This document shows positions 1-9,967 of a stretch of 64,000 nucleotides of DNA, one piece after another (within the stretch, counting starts at the first letter, position 1; each line of letters begins with the position of its first letter). A model generated the notes under the pieces. That model made no database searches, was not told where the DNA came from, and saw only the letters and a program-made list of their open reading frames with translations. Position numbers and translations under genes: made by a program. This DNA comes from Trachythela sp. YZ-2020 (taxonomy: Eukaryota; Cnidaria; Anthozoa; Malacalcyonacea; Clavulariidae), in assembly GCA_016169945.1 (NCBI GenBank), contig JADLSH010000365.1, positions 2,435,501-2,499,500 on the forward strand, given 5' to 3'.

Positions 1-136
1 CTACAGGAGGAAACCTAAACTAAACTAATTCTATTCCACAACTAAACTAATTCAATTCGTTTTTACTGGATAGCTCAATCAGTTCTAAACTGTTCTCCCT
101 AGAGGTCGAGTTAGATGATCCTTTATTGGTTCAGTG
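1..136 (-). repeat. Dispersed copy of the 114-bp repeat family
   Basis: Reverse-complement copy of the unit that forms a tandem array near 13.8-14.5 kb. Recognisable parts are CAGGAGGAAACC, ACTGGATAGCTC, CAGTTCTAAACTGTTCTC and CTAGAGGTC. It is diverged and cut by the window edge. Confidence 0.7.
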
Positions 137-550
137 TTAAGGCCGGCCTCCACATGCACGTACGTACGCACAATTGCACGCACGTATGTGTTTATACTTT
201 CGTGAAATTTGATTGGTTAAAAACTTGACGGCCGCACAGAAAGTAGAATACAGTTCTACTGTCATACGTACAAAAAGTTAGCCGCGACGGTCAAGATTAG
301 CGATCATTTTCGAGTCACAGAGCATGCGCACGTACGGCCAGCGCGGCCGATTTTGCGCATGCTCTGTGACTCGAAAATGATCGCTAATCTTGACCGTCGC
401 GGCTAACTTTTTGTACGTATGACAGTAGAACTGTATTCTACTTTCTGTGCGGCCGTCAAGTTTTTAACCAATCAAATTTCACGAAAGTATAAACACGTAC
501 GTGCGTGCAATTGTGCGTACGTACGTGCAAGTGGAGCCCGGCCTTTACTA
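137..550. mobile_element. Long near-perfect palindrome made from a TTAA MITE
   Basis: Two arms of about 190 bases face each other around a spacer of about 24 bases near 330-353. The outer ends read GGCCGGCCTCCAC and its complement. TTAA precedes the left end and TTTA follows the right end, consistent with a worn TTAA target duplication. The simple single copy of the same element is at 6530-6769; the spacer here is an inverted piece of that copy's right part. The short reading frame across it is an accident of the repeat. Confidence 0.85.
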
Positions 551-705
551 GGGACGAAACCGGAATACTCAGAGAAAACCTGCGATAACTGCATGGAAGC
601 ACTCTTCTCACATGCAATTGAGGCGAAATTATAATCAGACAACTGCATATTGCATATGAGGTGAAAGGCGCATGCGCTAACCACTGTGCCACCAACATTA
701 CTCGC
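551..705 (-). repeat. Diverged SINE-II fragment
   Basis: Matches the family at 2330-2656 and 23745-24056: GAAACCGGAATACTC, GAGAAAACC, GAGGTGAAAGGCGC and the tRNA-like head complement near TGTGCCACC. Several indels. Confidence 0.6.
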
Positions 706-749
706 ATCTCTATTGTTATTATAATGTTTATATATGGTAATTATTATAT

Positions 750-884
750 AGAAGGTGTTTGTAGATGGAATACTCGAACGAAAATTTATATACATTTTTA
801 GATCATTTTTTGCAACTGCTCCTGGCCAGGTCTAAAATGTATATCAATTTTCGTTCGAATATTCCATCTACAAACGCCTTCTAC
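750..884. mobile_element. Foldback element with SINE-I-type core
   Basis: Terminal inverted arms begin AGAAGGTGTTTGTAGATGGA and end with the complement; the centre carries CAACTGCTCCTGGCCAGG. Related copies are at 12031-12175 and 40102-40258. Confidence 0.75.
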
Positions 885-977
885 TATCAGTCCTATCGAA
901 CGAGATTCCGCGAAATAATCTTAATTATTATATATACCTTTTCACGTTTGCTGACTAACATTCACTAATATTACCAG

Positions 978-3900
978 ACACAATCGTGATTCATTAAAAG
1001 TTCTGGGCACAGTTGGTGAACCAATCAATCCCGAGGCATGGTTGTGGTATCGTGATGTTGTTGGGAATAAACAGTGTCCAATCGTTGACACATACTGGCA
1101 GACAGAGACGGTGAGAGTTAAAGACTGTCTTATGTGGATCTCGCTAAATTGCATTGGATGTGAACGTATACTAATAGAGTTGTAATACTTCAGGGTGGAC
1201 ACGTGATCACATCTCTTCCTGGTGCTACTCCAATGAAACCTGGGTCAGCGGTAAGTCCTGCTCTTTGGCATGCCCATTGCTTCGTCACGTGATCATGTTC
1301 TGGTTGTTGATTGGACAACAACCTCATTGTAATATTCAATTACTTTTTCAATTAGACTTTCCCGTTCTTCGGAGTCGTGCCAGCAGTTGTTGACAAAGAT
1401 GGAAAAGAATTAGAGGGAGCTTGTGAAGGAGTTCTGGTAGGGATATGTTAATTAATTGTTAAAGCTTTATGCTCCCCCCCCCAAAAAAATATATGTTATT
1501 TTGCCCTAATTTCTTGGTTAATGCCGTCGTTTGGATTTAACAATGAACAGTATGCTCACGTGAAACTTCTGTGTTTGTCAAGAGTATTTGACGTTTGTAC
1601 ACACGTAAAAACGCGCAAGTTGTAACAGACCTGCAGCAGACTTGTACCAATGCTGTTCGAACAACTTGTTATCAGGATGTGTTCGCACTGCTTGTTCCCA
1701 GCTTGTTGACAAGTTTGTCAACTGCTTGTTGACAACTTGCTACAAGGTTGTTAACTATGACTCAACAGACTTGTTACAGCAACTTGATAAAATGACAACA
1801 TTGTTACAACTTGTTGATAAGCTTGCTACAAATCTGTTGCGAACATATTGTTGACAATATGTGAGATTTGTACGTCTGTGCCTCGTAGGAATATCGGAAA
1901 TTTGCCCCATTTTAAATATTAAATTATGAAATTTCTACATCGGAAACCAGTGTTACCATAGTGTGATTCTGTTCTGATTTTGTTCAGGTGTTAAAACAAC
2001 CCTGGCCCGGTATGCTGAGAACAATATATGGTAATCACGATCGCTTTGAAAGTGTTTATTTCAAGAAATTCCCGGGATATTACTACACCGGAGATGGTAC
2101 GCTGCTTGTTAGATCTTAAAACTAAAGACTTACTATATTGATACTGGATAGTTCTATCAAATCCCGCTCGAGACAACGAACTTTTCGTTGTTATATGCAG
2201 TGCCTAACCCCCCCCCCCCAACCTTCCTGATGAACTAACTCGTTACATGATGAGCATTGCCATTGACATTAGCATTGACATTTATTTAATAAGTTGGTAA
2301 GTGGGGGGTTGCTAATCATCCTTACTTGCAGCTGAGAGCTGAGCTGAATTACGAAGGACGCAGCTCGACTTGATCGAGTCGAAAGCTTATTAAAGGCGCC
2401 TCTGGCTGCCACCGTATGACTCGTGTTTGATCAGGTAGCACAGCTACGATGGAAGGGTTAGTTTGGGGCTTATCCAAACCCACCCTGTCAACATTCCCTG
2501 TGGGAGGAAACCGGAGTACCCGGAGAAAACCCACGACTTTCGGTGGAGCGTTGACTGACTCTTCACTAAGTGTCATGAGTACGCAGCGAGAATCGAACCC
2601 ACGATATCAGAGGTGAAAGGCGCTTGCTCTGACGACTGCGCCACTGAAGCCCCTTTAAATGACAATCAATTTGAATATATGGGAATACAAGGGCCTGCAA
2701 AGGCCTATTTGTGTATATTATATAGTAAGGTATAGTTATAAAATTAAGGTATAGTGCTATGTGAGGTGCTTTACTCAAATATTTTGTTTGCGATTAAGTT
2801 ATACACGTTATTTTGAAGAGTGTAAACGGGACGAAGATGGATATTACTGGATAGTAGGTCGTGTGGATGACTGTATGAATGTCTCAGGTCATTTGTTGAG
2901 TACGGCTGAAATCGAGAGTGCTCTTGTTGAACATGGCGCTGTTTCTGAAGCTGCTGTGGTAAATATTACTGTCTTCTTTATGCTCCCTTAAAGCCCCGGG
3001 TCAAACGAGGATGAGAGTCAATGAGAGTTGCAACTCTCGCTCGGTCGCGTTTCATCGTCAACTCTCATGCACTCTCATCAAGTTTTGCTCGTTTGACCGG
3101 TCACGAGAGTTGCATAAGAACTTTAAACCACTGTAGTGAGACTACACTTTCTATAAGAATTAGCTTAACAAAACAACACGTTATGACTGTGTCTATAACA
3201 GGAAAAGTTAAGAAGGAAATTTAAACACTTTGTTTACCAAAATTTGAGAATTATTCTCAGTGATCCGTTTCGCGCGCTTAATTATTTCTGTCGCGACTCT
3301 CGTGCAACTCTTGTTCTCGTTTGACTCTGGGGCTTAAAGGTACGTTCACACACTGCGATCTGCGTTTTTAGGTTTTGCTGAATGTTAATGACGAATATGT
3401 TCAGTTGACGAAGTCATGATGACGTTTGCCACGTATTTTTCAAATATCATTAACGTGCATCTGAAATCGGCCCAACAAATCGCAGCGGGTAAACGAACCT
3501 TAAGCTTGGTTTCCATTTAGTCGTAACGGTCGTGAACACATCCAGGTGACCGATGTAATAGAATGTCGATATACCTCTGCAATCATTAAAGACTGATTTG
3601 CATAGAGCACGCAGAAGAGGAGATAGATCCAGACTATTTCACATCGTCCAAAATGACTTGGCCACAACAATTACAACCAAATGGGAACCAGGCTTTAATT
3701 CAGTCGCTTAAGGATAAGATCGTTACTAGGCTGGATTATATCGGGCACCCCTTCTGAAATTGATCCATTTGGACTGAAGATACATTTCACAGCGGGTGCC
3801 CAAAAATCTGCAATCAGGGGTTTGCCATTTTAATGGTGGAGCATCGGTGGATGGGAATAGATTTTCTTTTGTTGACTATTTTTTAGAAAACGTGTTTACT

Positions 3901-4879
3901 GAAAAACGGTGAACAAATTTATGTTGTATTTCTTTAGGTTGGTTATCAACATGCAATCAAAGGAGTTGGGATATTCTGCTATACAACTTTAATGGAGGTA
4001 TTGTTTAGTGAAGAATTTCAATTTGTTCCCTGACTTCCCTCGTCATTGTATGTGTTTATAACTGCAATGTATGGCTATAACTATAGTGTATCTTGATGCA
4101 GTTAAGGTATATATATAGTTTATTTTCAAGCACATTTCTTCATTTAAGGGATTTGAATTTACAGATGAGCTGGTGAAAAAACTGAAAGATAAAGGTGGGT
4201 TTGTTTGTTTTATTTCTTATTATTTTTTCTAAAAGTGGGTTTCTTCTATCTTATTCACCTCTGTCGCATGTGGAAACACCGCATTCGGTTCTCCTGTAAT
4301 AACACTGCGTCAGTAAATGATGACCGTTACTGGACCTCCAGGGAAAACAGTTTAGGGAAAACAGTTTAGTTTAGTTTAGTTTAGTTTAGTCTACTTTGGT
4401 TTGGTTTAGTTTAGTTTAGTTTAGTTTAGTTTAGTTTAGTTTAGTTTAAATATCTCGAACGTGCGGTGCCAGTGTGGGTAGAGTGTAGCAAATATACGGC
4501 GGTTGACTGTTGTGTAAAACTACCTGAAAAATTCTGGCGACGATGGTAAACTTTAAGAAATTTAGTTAAACCAAGAAAGCGTAATATACAAACTCTGTAG
4601 AAAACTATAAAAATAACAATATCATCAACCAAATTTTGTCAATCTAATGTGGATATTTCTACCTCTATAGTTCGAGAAAAGATTGGACCAATCGCGACAC
4701 CGGATGTGGTACAATACGCCCCAGGCCTTCCGAAGACTCGCTCGGGTAAGATCATGCGTCGTGTCCTACGAGAGCTGGCTCAAGGTAACTCATCGTTTGG
4801 TGATCAGACCACCCTAGCTGATCCCAGTGTCGTTGAAACATTACTGAAACTTAGACCAAAGAATATCCCAGGCATGTAG
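978..4879 (+). CDS. ACSS2: Acetyl-CoA synthetase (cytosolic ACSS2-like), 3' eight exons, 5' end outside window
   Basis: Ligates acetate to CoA using ATP, via acetyl-AMP, supplying acetyl-CoA in cytosol and nucleus. Exons: 978-1110, 1194-1250, 1356-1436, 1988-2096, 2819-2958, 3938-3997, 4149-4194, 4671-4879. All introns are GT-AG and the phases agree, giving about 278 codons of the C-terminal part. Visible motifs: [10 protein letters not shown] and YWQTETGG in the adenylation domain, YTGD and GRVDD at the hinge into the small domain, [18 protein letters not shown], and [10 protein letters not shown] with the catalytic lysine that sirtuins deacetylate in this family. The tail after that motif matches the length of animal ACSS2. 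Exon 2819 uses an AAG acceptor, so the residue before CKRD is Glu; relatives as I recall have Gly there. Upstream exons are not visible in bases 1-977. No frameshift or stop was seen. Family is sure; cytosolic versus mitochondrial paralogue is less so. Confidence 0.93.
1590..1885. repeat. Degenerate tandem/inverted repeat in the 1437-1987 intron
   Basis: Many copies of the short words ACTTGTTGACAA, ACAACTTG and TTGCTACAA in both orientations. The open frame across it encodes only low-complexity Leu/Cys/Thr sequence and is not credible as a gene. Confidence 0.6.
2330..2656 (-). repeat. SINE-II, tRNA-derived, near complete
   Basis: On the minus strand it starts with a tRNA-like head near 2656 (GGGGCTTCAGTGGCGCAGTC as A-box region, then GGGTTCGATTCTCG as B box). 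It continues through GTGGGTTTTCTCCGGGTACT and CCTCCCACAGGGAATG. Family members lie at 551, 19640, 23745, 28110, 34560 and 60355. Reading frames inside are incidental. Confidence 0.8.
2992..3333. mobile_element. TTAA MITE, GAGAGTTG family (copy 1)
   Basis: Ends AGCCCCGGGTCAAACGAG and the complement of GCCCCAGAGTCAAACGAG, flanked by TTAA at 2988-2991 and 3334-3337. The interior has GAGAGTTG words. Same family at 12245, 49290, 54700 and, hugely expanded, at 61985-63335. Confidence 0.8.
3338..3499. mobile_element. TTAA MITE, second of a three-element chain
   Basis: Ends AGGTACGTTCACACACTGCG and the complement of AGGTTCGTTTACCCGCTGCG. It is flanked by TTAA at 3334-3337 (shared with the element to the left) and 3500-3503 (shared with the element to the right). 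A diverged relative lies at about 18200-18310. Confidence 0.8.
3504..3694. mobile_element. TTAA MITE, third of a three-element chain
   Basis: Left end GCTTGGTTTCCATTTAGTC pairs with the right end ACCAAATGGGAACCAGGCT. TTAA at 3500-3503 and 3695-3698. Confidence 0.75.
4285..4447 (+). repeat. 114-bp repeat copy with expanded GTTTA microsatellite
   Basis: Begins with TCTCCTGTAATAACACTG and GGACCTCCAGGGA and runs into about 15 units of the pentamer TTTAG/GTTTA. It lies in the last intron of the acetyl-CoA synthetase. Confidence 0.7.
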
Positions 4880-5042
4880 GGTCCTTCATGGATGTTTAGG
4901 AACATCTGTTTTCACTGATATACCCACATAGCCTGACAATCACCCTTAGTTAGGTTCATTTAGTTTTAAAATTTAGTCAATTTTAACCCACGATTCACCA
5001 TCACTGGTAAATTAGCATTCATGCATAAATTATACATGCCCT

Positions 5043-5048
5043 AATAAA
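5043..5048 (+). terminator. Candidate polyadenylation signal of the acetyl-CoA synthetase gene
   Basis: AATAAA lies about 165 bases after the stop codon of the acetyl-CoA synthetase, a normal 3'-UTR distance. The region is AT-rich, so chance occurrence is possible. Confidence 0.35.
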
Positions 5049-5517
5049 CCATTTGCATTATAGACTAATTTTTAATCTAGGCAAAAAAATGTATATTGCC
5101 GGAAAGAACATACTAAAATTAGTAAAATTGCAAAGTTTGGTTGCGAAATGTTGTAAAATGCGGAAAATATAGCCTTGCAAAGTTTGCAAATTTTGTATAC
5201 TTTTGCATTACGTGCGGAAATTCCTACCACGTTTGGGCCGAAAACTAATCTTATTATTTTCTTTGTAGCTGTTGTGATTGATTCCCTTCTCCTTGCCTAG
5301 AACAAAATTTAGTCTATAATGCAAATTGTCTATTACGCATTCAACCCACTGATTCAACCTCCTTGGCGGAGCTAATGTCACAAGAGGGCCACAGGCTTTG
5401 TCAGTGTTCAACTATTATGTGTCACCCTCATTAAGTTGGTTATATATCAATGTCAGGCATTCATGATTGAAAAAATTCTGTTGCAACTAAGTTGCTTATT
5501 TAATCATGTATGGAGTA

Positions 5518-6243
5518 AAGTGTCGTAAACGTATCTTACGTAGAACTATATAATATAATTTTATCTTCTAAGGCTATCATGATAATGTTGGCCAAAGCAG
5601 GACGTCAAGGAAAACCCATAGAAACGCCGTCATTTTTTCAGGAAGCTCTTCGTTTGCAAAAAATGAGTTTTGGTGCAAGCGTCACGTAGCAGTTTTTTAA
5701 ATGTTCGTTTCCTAACCCCTACTTTAGCCAACATTATCATGATAGCTTTAGAAGATGAAATTATAGAAGATCCTCTTCATAATAACATTATAAAGCAGGG
5801 CGCGAAATAACGGCTGGAGGGTTGCCGGTCAAGGTGACCGGCCAAACCAACTTTAGCTCGGACATCCCGCATTTCTGGCCGGTCAAATTATTCAGCTAAA
5901 CTAAAGCCTGACAAAGTCCCCTTAAATGTAAAATACTTAATGTAACTAGAAAAATGTCTGTAGAAGTCAAGAATCACTTCTGAGTTTTATTGTAAAGTCC
6001 GTACAGTAAATATTATTCAAAGTAAACGCAACATCAGACGAAATTAACAAAGAACATAGTTTGCTCCTTCGCTTTATTTAGCAACTGAATTACATGTAAA
6101 CTTTAAAAAGTAGCCGGTCAAAATGACCGGTCATGCGAGAGTTTGGCCGGACAACTACTCATTTTGGCCGGACATTGTCCGTTGACCGGCCGTTATTTCG
6201 CGCCCTGTAAAGTTCTGCGTAAGATACGTTTACGACACTCTAG
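5518..6243. mobile_element. DNA transposon remnant with long terminal inverted repeats, carrying a nested MITE
   Basis: Left arm AGTGTCGTAAACGTATCTTA at 5518 pairs with the right arm ending at about 6237. The match extends about 85 bases into GCTATCATGATAATGTTGGC. The right arm is split by the insertion at 5796-6207. No coding capacity left. Confidence 0.75.
5796..6207. mobile_element. Nested MITE with 19-bp perfect inverted ends
   Basis: Ends CAGGGCGCGAAATAACGGC and its exact complement. A 5-base direct repeat TAAAG flanks it (5791-5795 and 6208-6212). The interior carries repeated GACCGG/CCGGTC words (GGCCGGTCAA), giving inner hairpins. CAGGG ends recall hAT or CACTA-like elements; the superfamily is unsure. 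Confidence 0.8.
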
Positions 6244-6306
6244 TCCTTGCCAAACCCTCTGACGTTAATCTAATTTTAAACAAATTACTCAGGTATGTTT
6301 TACACT

Positions 6307-6423
6307 TTGACTAAATCATGAGCGTTCGTTGTGAGCGACGTCATTACACTTAGCATTGGCGTTTGTATGAGGGTTAGGTTTTAGATCAACGTACCCACAA
6401 CGAACGCCCCTGAGGTAGTCAAC
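6307..6423. mobile_element. Short MITE
   Basis: GAGCGTTCGTTGTGAGCG near 6328 faces CCCACAACGAACGCCCCTGA near 6395; the similarity extends outward to TTTGACTA/TAGTCAA. Unassigned superfamily. Confidence 0.55.
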
Positions 6424-6529
6424 CCCTATCTTTCAGAGGCGTTAAAGACTACATCACACGAGAGCAAACGAATTCGCAACTGTACACAAGTTCATTAAGT
6501 TATATTTGTTCACACGGGAATTCGTACGG

Positions 6530-6769
6530 TTAAAGGGCGGCCTCCACTTGCACGTACGTACGCACAATTGCACGCACGTACGTGTTTATACTCTCGTGAA
6601 ATGTGATTGGTTAAAAACTTGACGGCCGCACAGAAAGTAGAATACAGTTCTACTGTCATACGTACAAAAAGTTAGCCACGACGGTCAAGATTAGCGATCA
6701 TTTTCGAGTCACAGAGCATGCGCAAAATCGGCCGCGCTGGTCGTACGTGCAAGTGGAGGCCGGCCTTAA
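6530..6769. mobile_element. TTAA MITE, single-copy form of the 137-550 palindrome
   Basis: Inverted ends GGCGGCCTCCACTTGCACG and the complement of CGTGCAAGTGGAGGCCGGCC. Perfect TTAA duplications at 6530-6533 and 6766-6769. piggyBac or Kolobok-type targeting is inferred from TTAA. Confidence 0.85.
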
Positions 6770-6924
6770 CTGTGCTCGCGTTCCGTGTTGACTCAACAGG
6801 CGAAATCGTTTAAATTTGAGTATGGTTTCGAATTCATCGTATGTGAACGGTGATTGAGAAAATATTGGAGTAGGGTGGCGATATACCTCTTTCCCCCCAA
6901 ATAGACGACCGGCCAAGCTTGAAA

Positions 6925-7515
6925 AAAGTGTCTAGAAAACACTGTCGATGGCACATGAAAATACGCTATCAGTGTTTTATTTTAATTGGCTGACTATCTA
7001 ATTAACATTTGGTATAATTCAAAATGATATGCTAATAAGAAACATGGCGCAAATACATCAAAACACGACTCAAAAGAAGCCACAACAATATGTTTTTGTT
7101 GTGTTACAGACACATATGTTTAGATTACATACGAATCGGTACTACATTGGCGCAAACACGTAGTTTCACTATAACACATAGACCTTCAAAATCGGTAAAT
7201 ATTCGAAATAAAACTACGAATTTAAGATAAATCCATCTTTATAATGAAACTTGCCTCCACACAGGTATTTTAACAAGTGCCAGTAATACCATGTTTCTCA
7301 TTAGCATGTCACTTTGAGTTATGACAATTAAGAAAAGGAGAAATTTGCACATGCTAATTAGGCAGTGAACCAATTACAATAAATCCATGATATCGAAAAC
7401 TGCTTTTAAATGGACTCCCATCTATCGAAATGTCGTTATAAAAACCTTCCAATTTCGCTACATAAATAGAATAATTACGGATAGTGTGGTTTCAAAATGC
7501 CATCGACAGTCACTT
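6925..7515. mobile_element. Old long-armed inverted repeat element
   Basis: CACTGTCGATGGCA near 6937 faces TGCCATCGACAGTCAC near 7497. Further in, GATATGCTAATAAGAAACATG near 7028 faces CATGTTTCTCATTAGCATG near 7290. Arms are diverged with many indels around a loop of about 230 bases. No reading frame of note. Confidence 0.55.
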
Positions 7516-7770
7516 TTTCGAGGAATTCTACTCGTCACACTAAATCGCACATAGTATATTCAAGACACGCATTTTCTAAACCAAACGTCTATTAGATGCA
7601 CAAGATAATGAAATTATAATGCTTTTAGTCAAACGGCGTGTATTCATTTGCGACAGAAAAATATAGTAAGAAGCAAAGTATGTTTGACATTTTGTTCTTG
7701 TTATGAAGATTACATTTTGATGTGATATCTTTAGCTATGCGAACGGCAATACGAATTAAAGTCGGCCAAC

Positions 7771-8226
7771 TTAGAGTCTGTTCATATGAGACCTGCTAAC
7801 TGGGAGACTCACCTGCGTGAGATCTGCATGTCCTTATTGATGACTATAGAAATCATTGTGTGTTCATATGAGAGACGAGGTTAGGTGAGATCTACGTTTG
7901 CTCAGTCATCAATCTCAGTCAAGTGGGATAAAATGTTTACATGTTATGCTCTAATGAGTTCTGTTCTGATATATTATTGAGCGGCGTAGTTGGAAGAAAA
8001 AAAACAAGAAAAAAACCTCAGCAAAGACCATCAAGCAAAGACCATTATTAAGAACAACACCATAACGTAAAAACAAAAGATATTTCGAAGGCTCCATGTT
8101 TTCGTAATTTCGTCCACCCGAGGCGGGATATTAGATGGGATAAAAACAGTCATATGAACACAGAAATAATTCATCCCACTTCGGTGAGCTTCCCGGCCAA
8201 CCAGGCTCGTATGAACACGCCCTTAA
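7771..8226. mobile_element. MITE-like element with TTAA-like edge
   Basis: Left AGTCTGTTCATATGAGACCT matches the complement of the right end CTCGTATGAACACGCCCTTAA with mismatches. An internal half-copy, TGTGTTCATATGAGAGAC, sits near 7860. Confidence 0.6.
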
Positions 8227-8660
8227 AAGCCGTTTCCTTCACGGTCGCTTCGTGCGCACGGGACGAGCAAACGTGTTCGATCGTGCGCTGTAGGGTTTTA
8301 GCGTTTTAGTGCTCGCGGACGCACCATGAAAGTTGAACTACATTTTTAAACTTCGTCCAGCCTCTGTTTACAACCACAAATGACATTGTTTATGGTATAA
8401 GACGCTTATGCCTAAACCTGTAGCCATTGATAGTATAGAAGCGTCGTGTTTCTAATAATCTCAGTGTGCATGAAATTGCCTTGCATAATGATTTATTGAT
8501 CTTTGGTATTGTCAGTCTTTTTTCAGAAGATCAGAGTGGAATAAGGCATATGAAGGTAGGTGATCAGTGTAGCCTTAACTACACTACTGTTACGAATATG
8601 TTCTTCTGTATATAACTTCTATAGTCAAAAATTCTTCTTTACAAAATGGCGGATTTTTTT
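8227..8660. other. No gene or clear repeat seen
   Basis: Moderately AT-rich intergenic sequence; no open frame worth reporting. Confidence 0.5.
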
Positions 8661-8671
8661 ATAAATTCTAA

Positions 8672-9190
8672 ATTGCAGTTACGAACCTTGCGACCCTGCG
8701 ATTCCGGCGCAAGCGCTCTGCCAATTGAGCTACAGAGTCCAATTGTCAAGAGCTAACCACAAGTTAAATGTATATGTACTAAGGTTATGCCAGTGTGTGG
8801 TATAAGGGTAACTGAACGTTGAAGGTTTTTTTTGGAGATGGAAATTTCGAGCGAAAATTAAATACATATTTGAGACCAGGAGCAGTTGCAAAAAATGCAA
8901 CTATAGCCTAAAGGCTGCTTTCCAGTCATGCGTTTTTTATACGTACGTACACGCCCGGAAAAGTTTAAATCCTTCTAAGTTTTTAATATTTAACAAATAA
9001 GTTAACAAATGCACACTAAAACTTACGAAACACTAAATTATGTACATTTATTCATTTGGTTATTTCATAAGTAACATTTAAAGGAATTGAAACTTTTCCG
9101 TGCGTGTACATGCGTACGAAAAACGCGTGACTGGAATGCAGCCTTAGGCCGCAGGTTCAATTATTGCCATCGCTTGACGGCCTATGGTTG
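8672..9190. repeat. SINE-I fragments in both orientations, split by a MITE
   Basis: A tRNA-like head lies on the minus strand at about 8683-8760 (TAGCTCAATTGGCAGAGCG, then GGTTCGTAACT). SINE body lies at 8826-8910 and another head piece, GCCGCAGGTTCAATTATTGCC, at 9146. The MITE at about 8911-9143 separates the last two. Confidence 0.65.
8911..9143. mobile_element. MITE inserted between SINE-I pieces
   Basis: Left AAGGCTGCTTTCCAGTCATG pairs with the right end CGTGACTGGAATGCAGCCTT; inner arms share CGTACG-rich words and GGAAAAG. Arms are about 45 bases. Confidence 0.75.
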
Positions 9191-9199
9191 CATCTTTCA

Positions 9200-9967
9200 T
9201 TCTTATTAATTTCTTTCGGTTGTACGTCTACGTACAGCGTTGTGCTTCAGGTTCTCAGCCCGCGTTACCTAGCAAACGTGAACAAGATGGTTGTCTAATT
9301 TCTAAAGATAACATGTGTCCGAAATTGCGGTCTAATTGTTTCAAGGCAATTGAAACAGCCTCTTGTAAATACAGTAAAAGTCTTAATTAAAATGCACAAC
9401 AATTTTACGGTAACTCCAACAGTTTAATTCAAAGTTTCGACCATGTTTTAGTCGTTAAATCTCTATCGCTTAAAAACTTTATTTAAAAAACCCTTCAAGA
9501 TTAAATACAGTGTATTACTATATAAAGCAAATTTGCCATGTAAACTTCGCTTGATTGCCACAGTACTCTAATATAATACTGTCATATAGCGTATATTTGC
9601 ATGGCTTTTAATGAGACAAAAGAAATGCATAACATTGTATAAGTGTATATTGTAATTCCTTTTATCTCCCAATGGCCAACCTCGCTACCTTGACCGACAA
9701 AACTTAACTAATATTTTACTGCTTTTCAGATGCTTGTGAACCAATTATGACGAATTACGTTGCGTTATACTTGCGAGGCATCTGGTGATAGTCTCAAAAG
9801 CGAGAATAGGTAAGGTGAAGATACTTATGAATATTTAAACAGGGCCAATTTACAGGTGTCCCTTGTAGTAACAAGATAAAATAATAAATGTATTCAATAT
9901 AAGTTAGTCTCGACGTTGTTATAAGTTAGTCGTCGATGTATCAGCGAAGCCAGAATCTTGGCGTACT
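9200..9967. other. Intergenic upstream of the TRIM-NHL gene
   Basis: No repeat family or coding exon recognised; the promoter and 5' UTR of the next gene should be here but no convincing core element is visible. Confidence 0.4.

Noticed and set aside
4370..4447. Telomere-like repeat (TTTAG)n
   Set aside because: It is a pentamer continuous with the 114-bp repeat tail; not the animal hexamer and not terminal.
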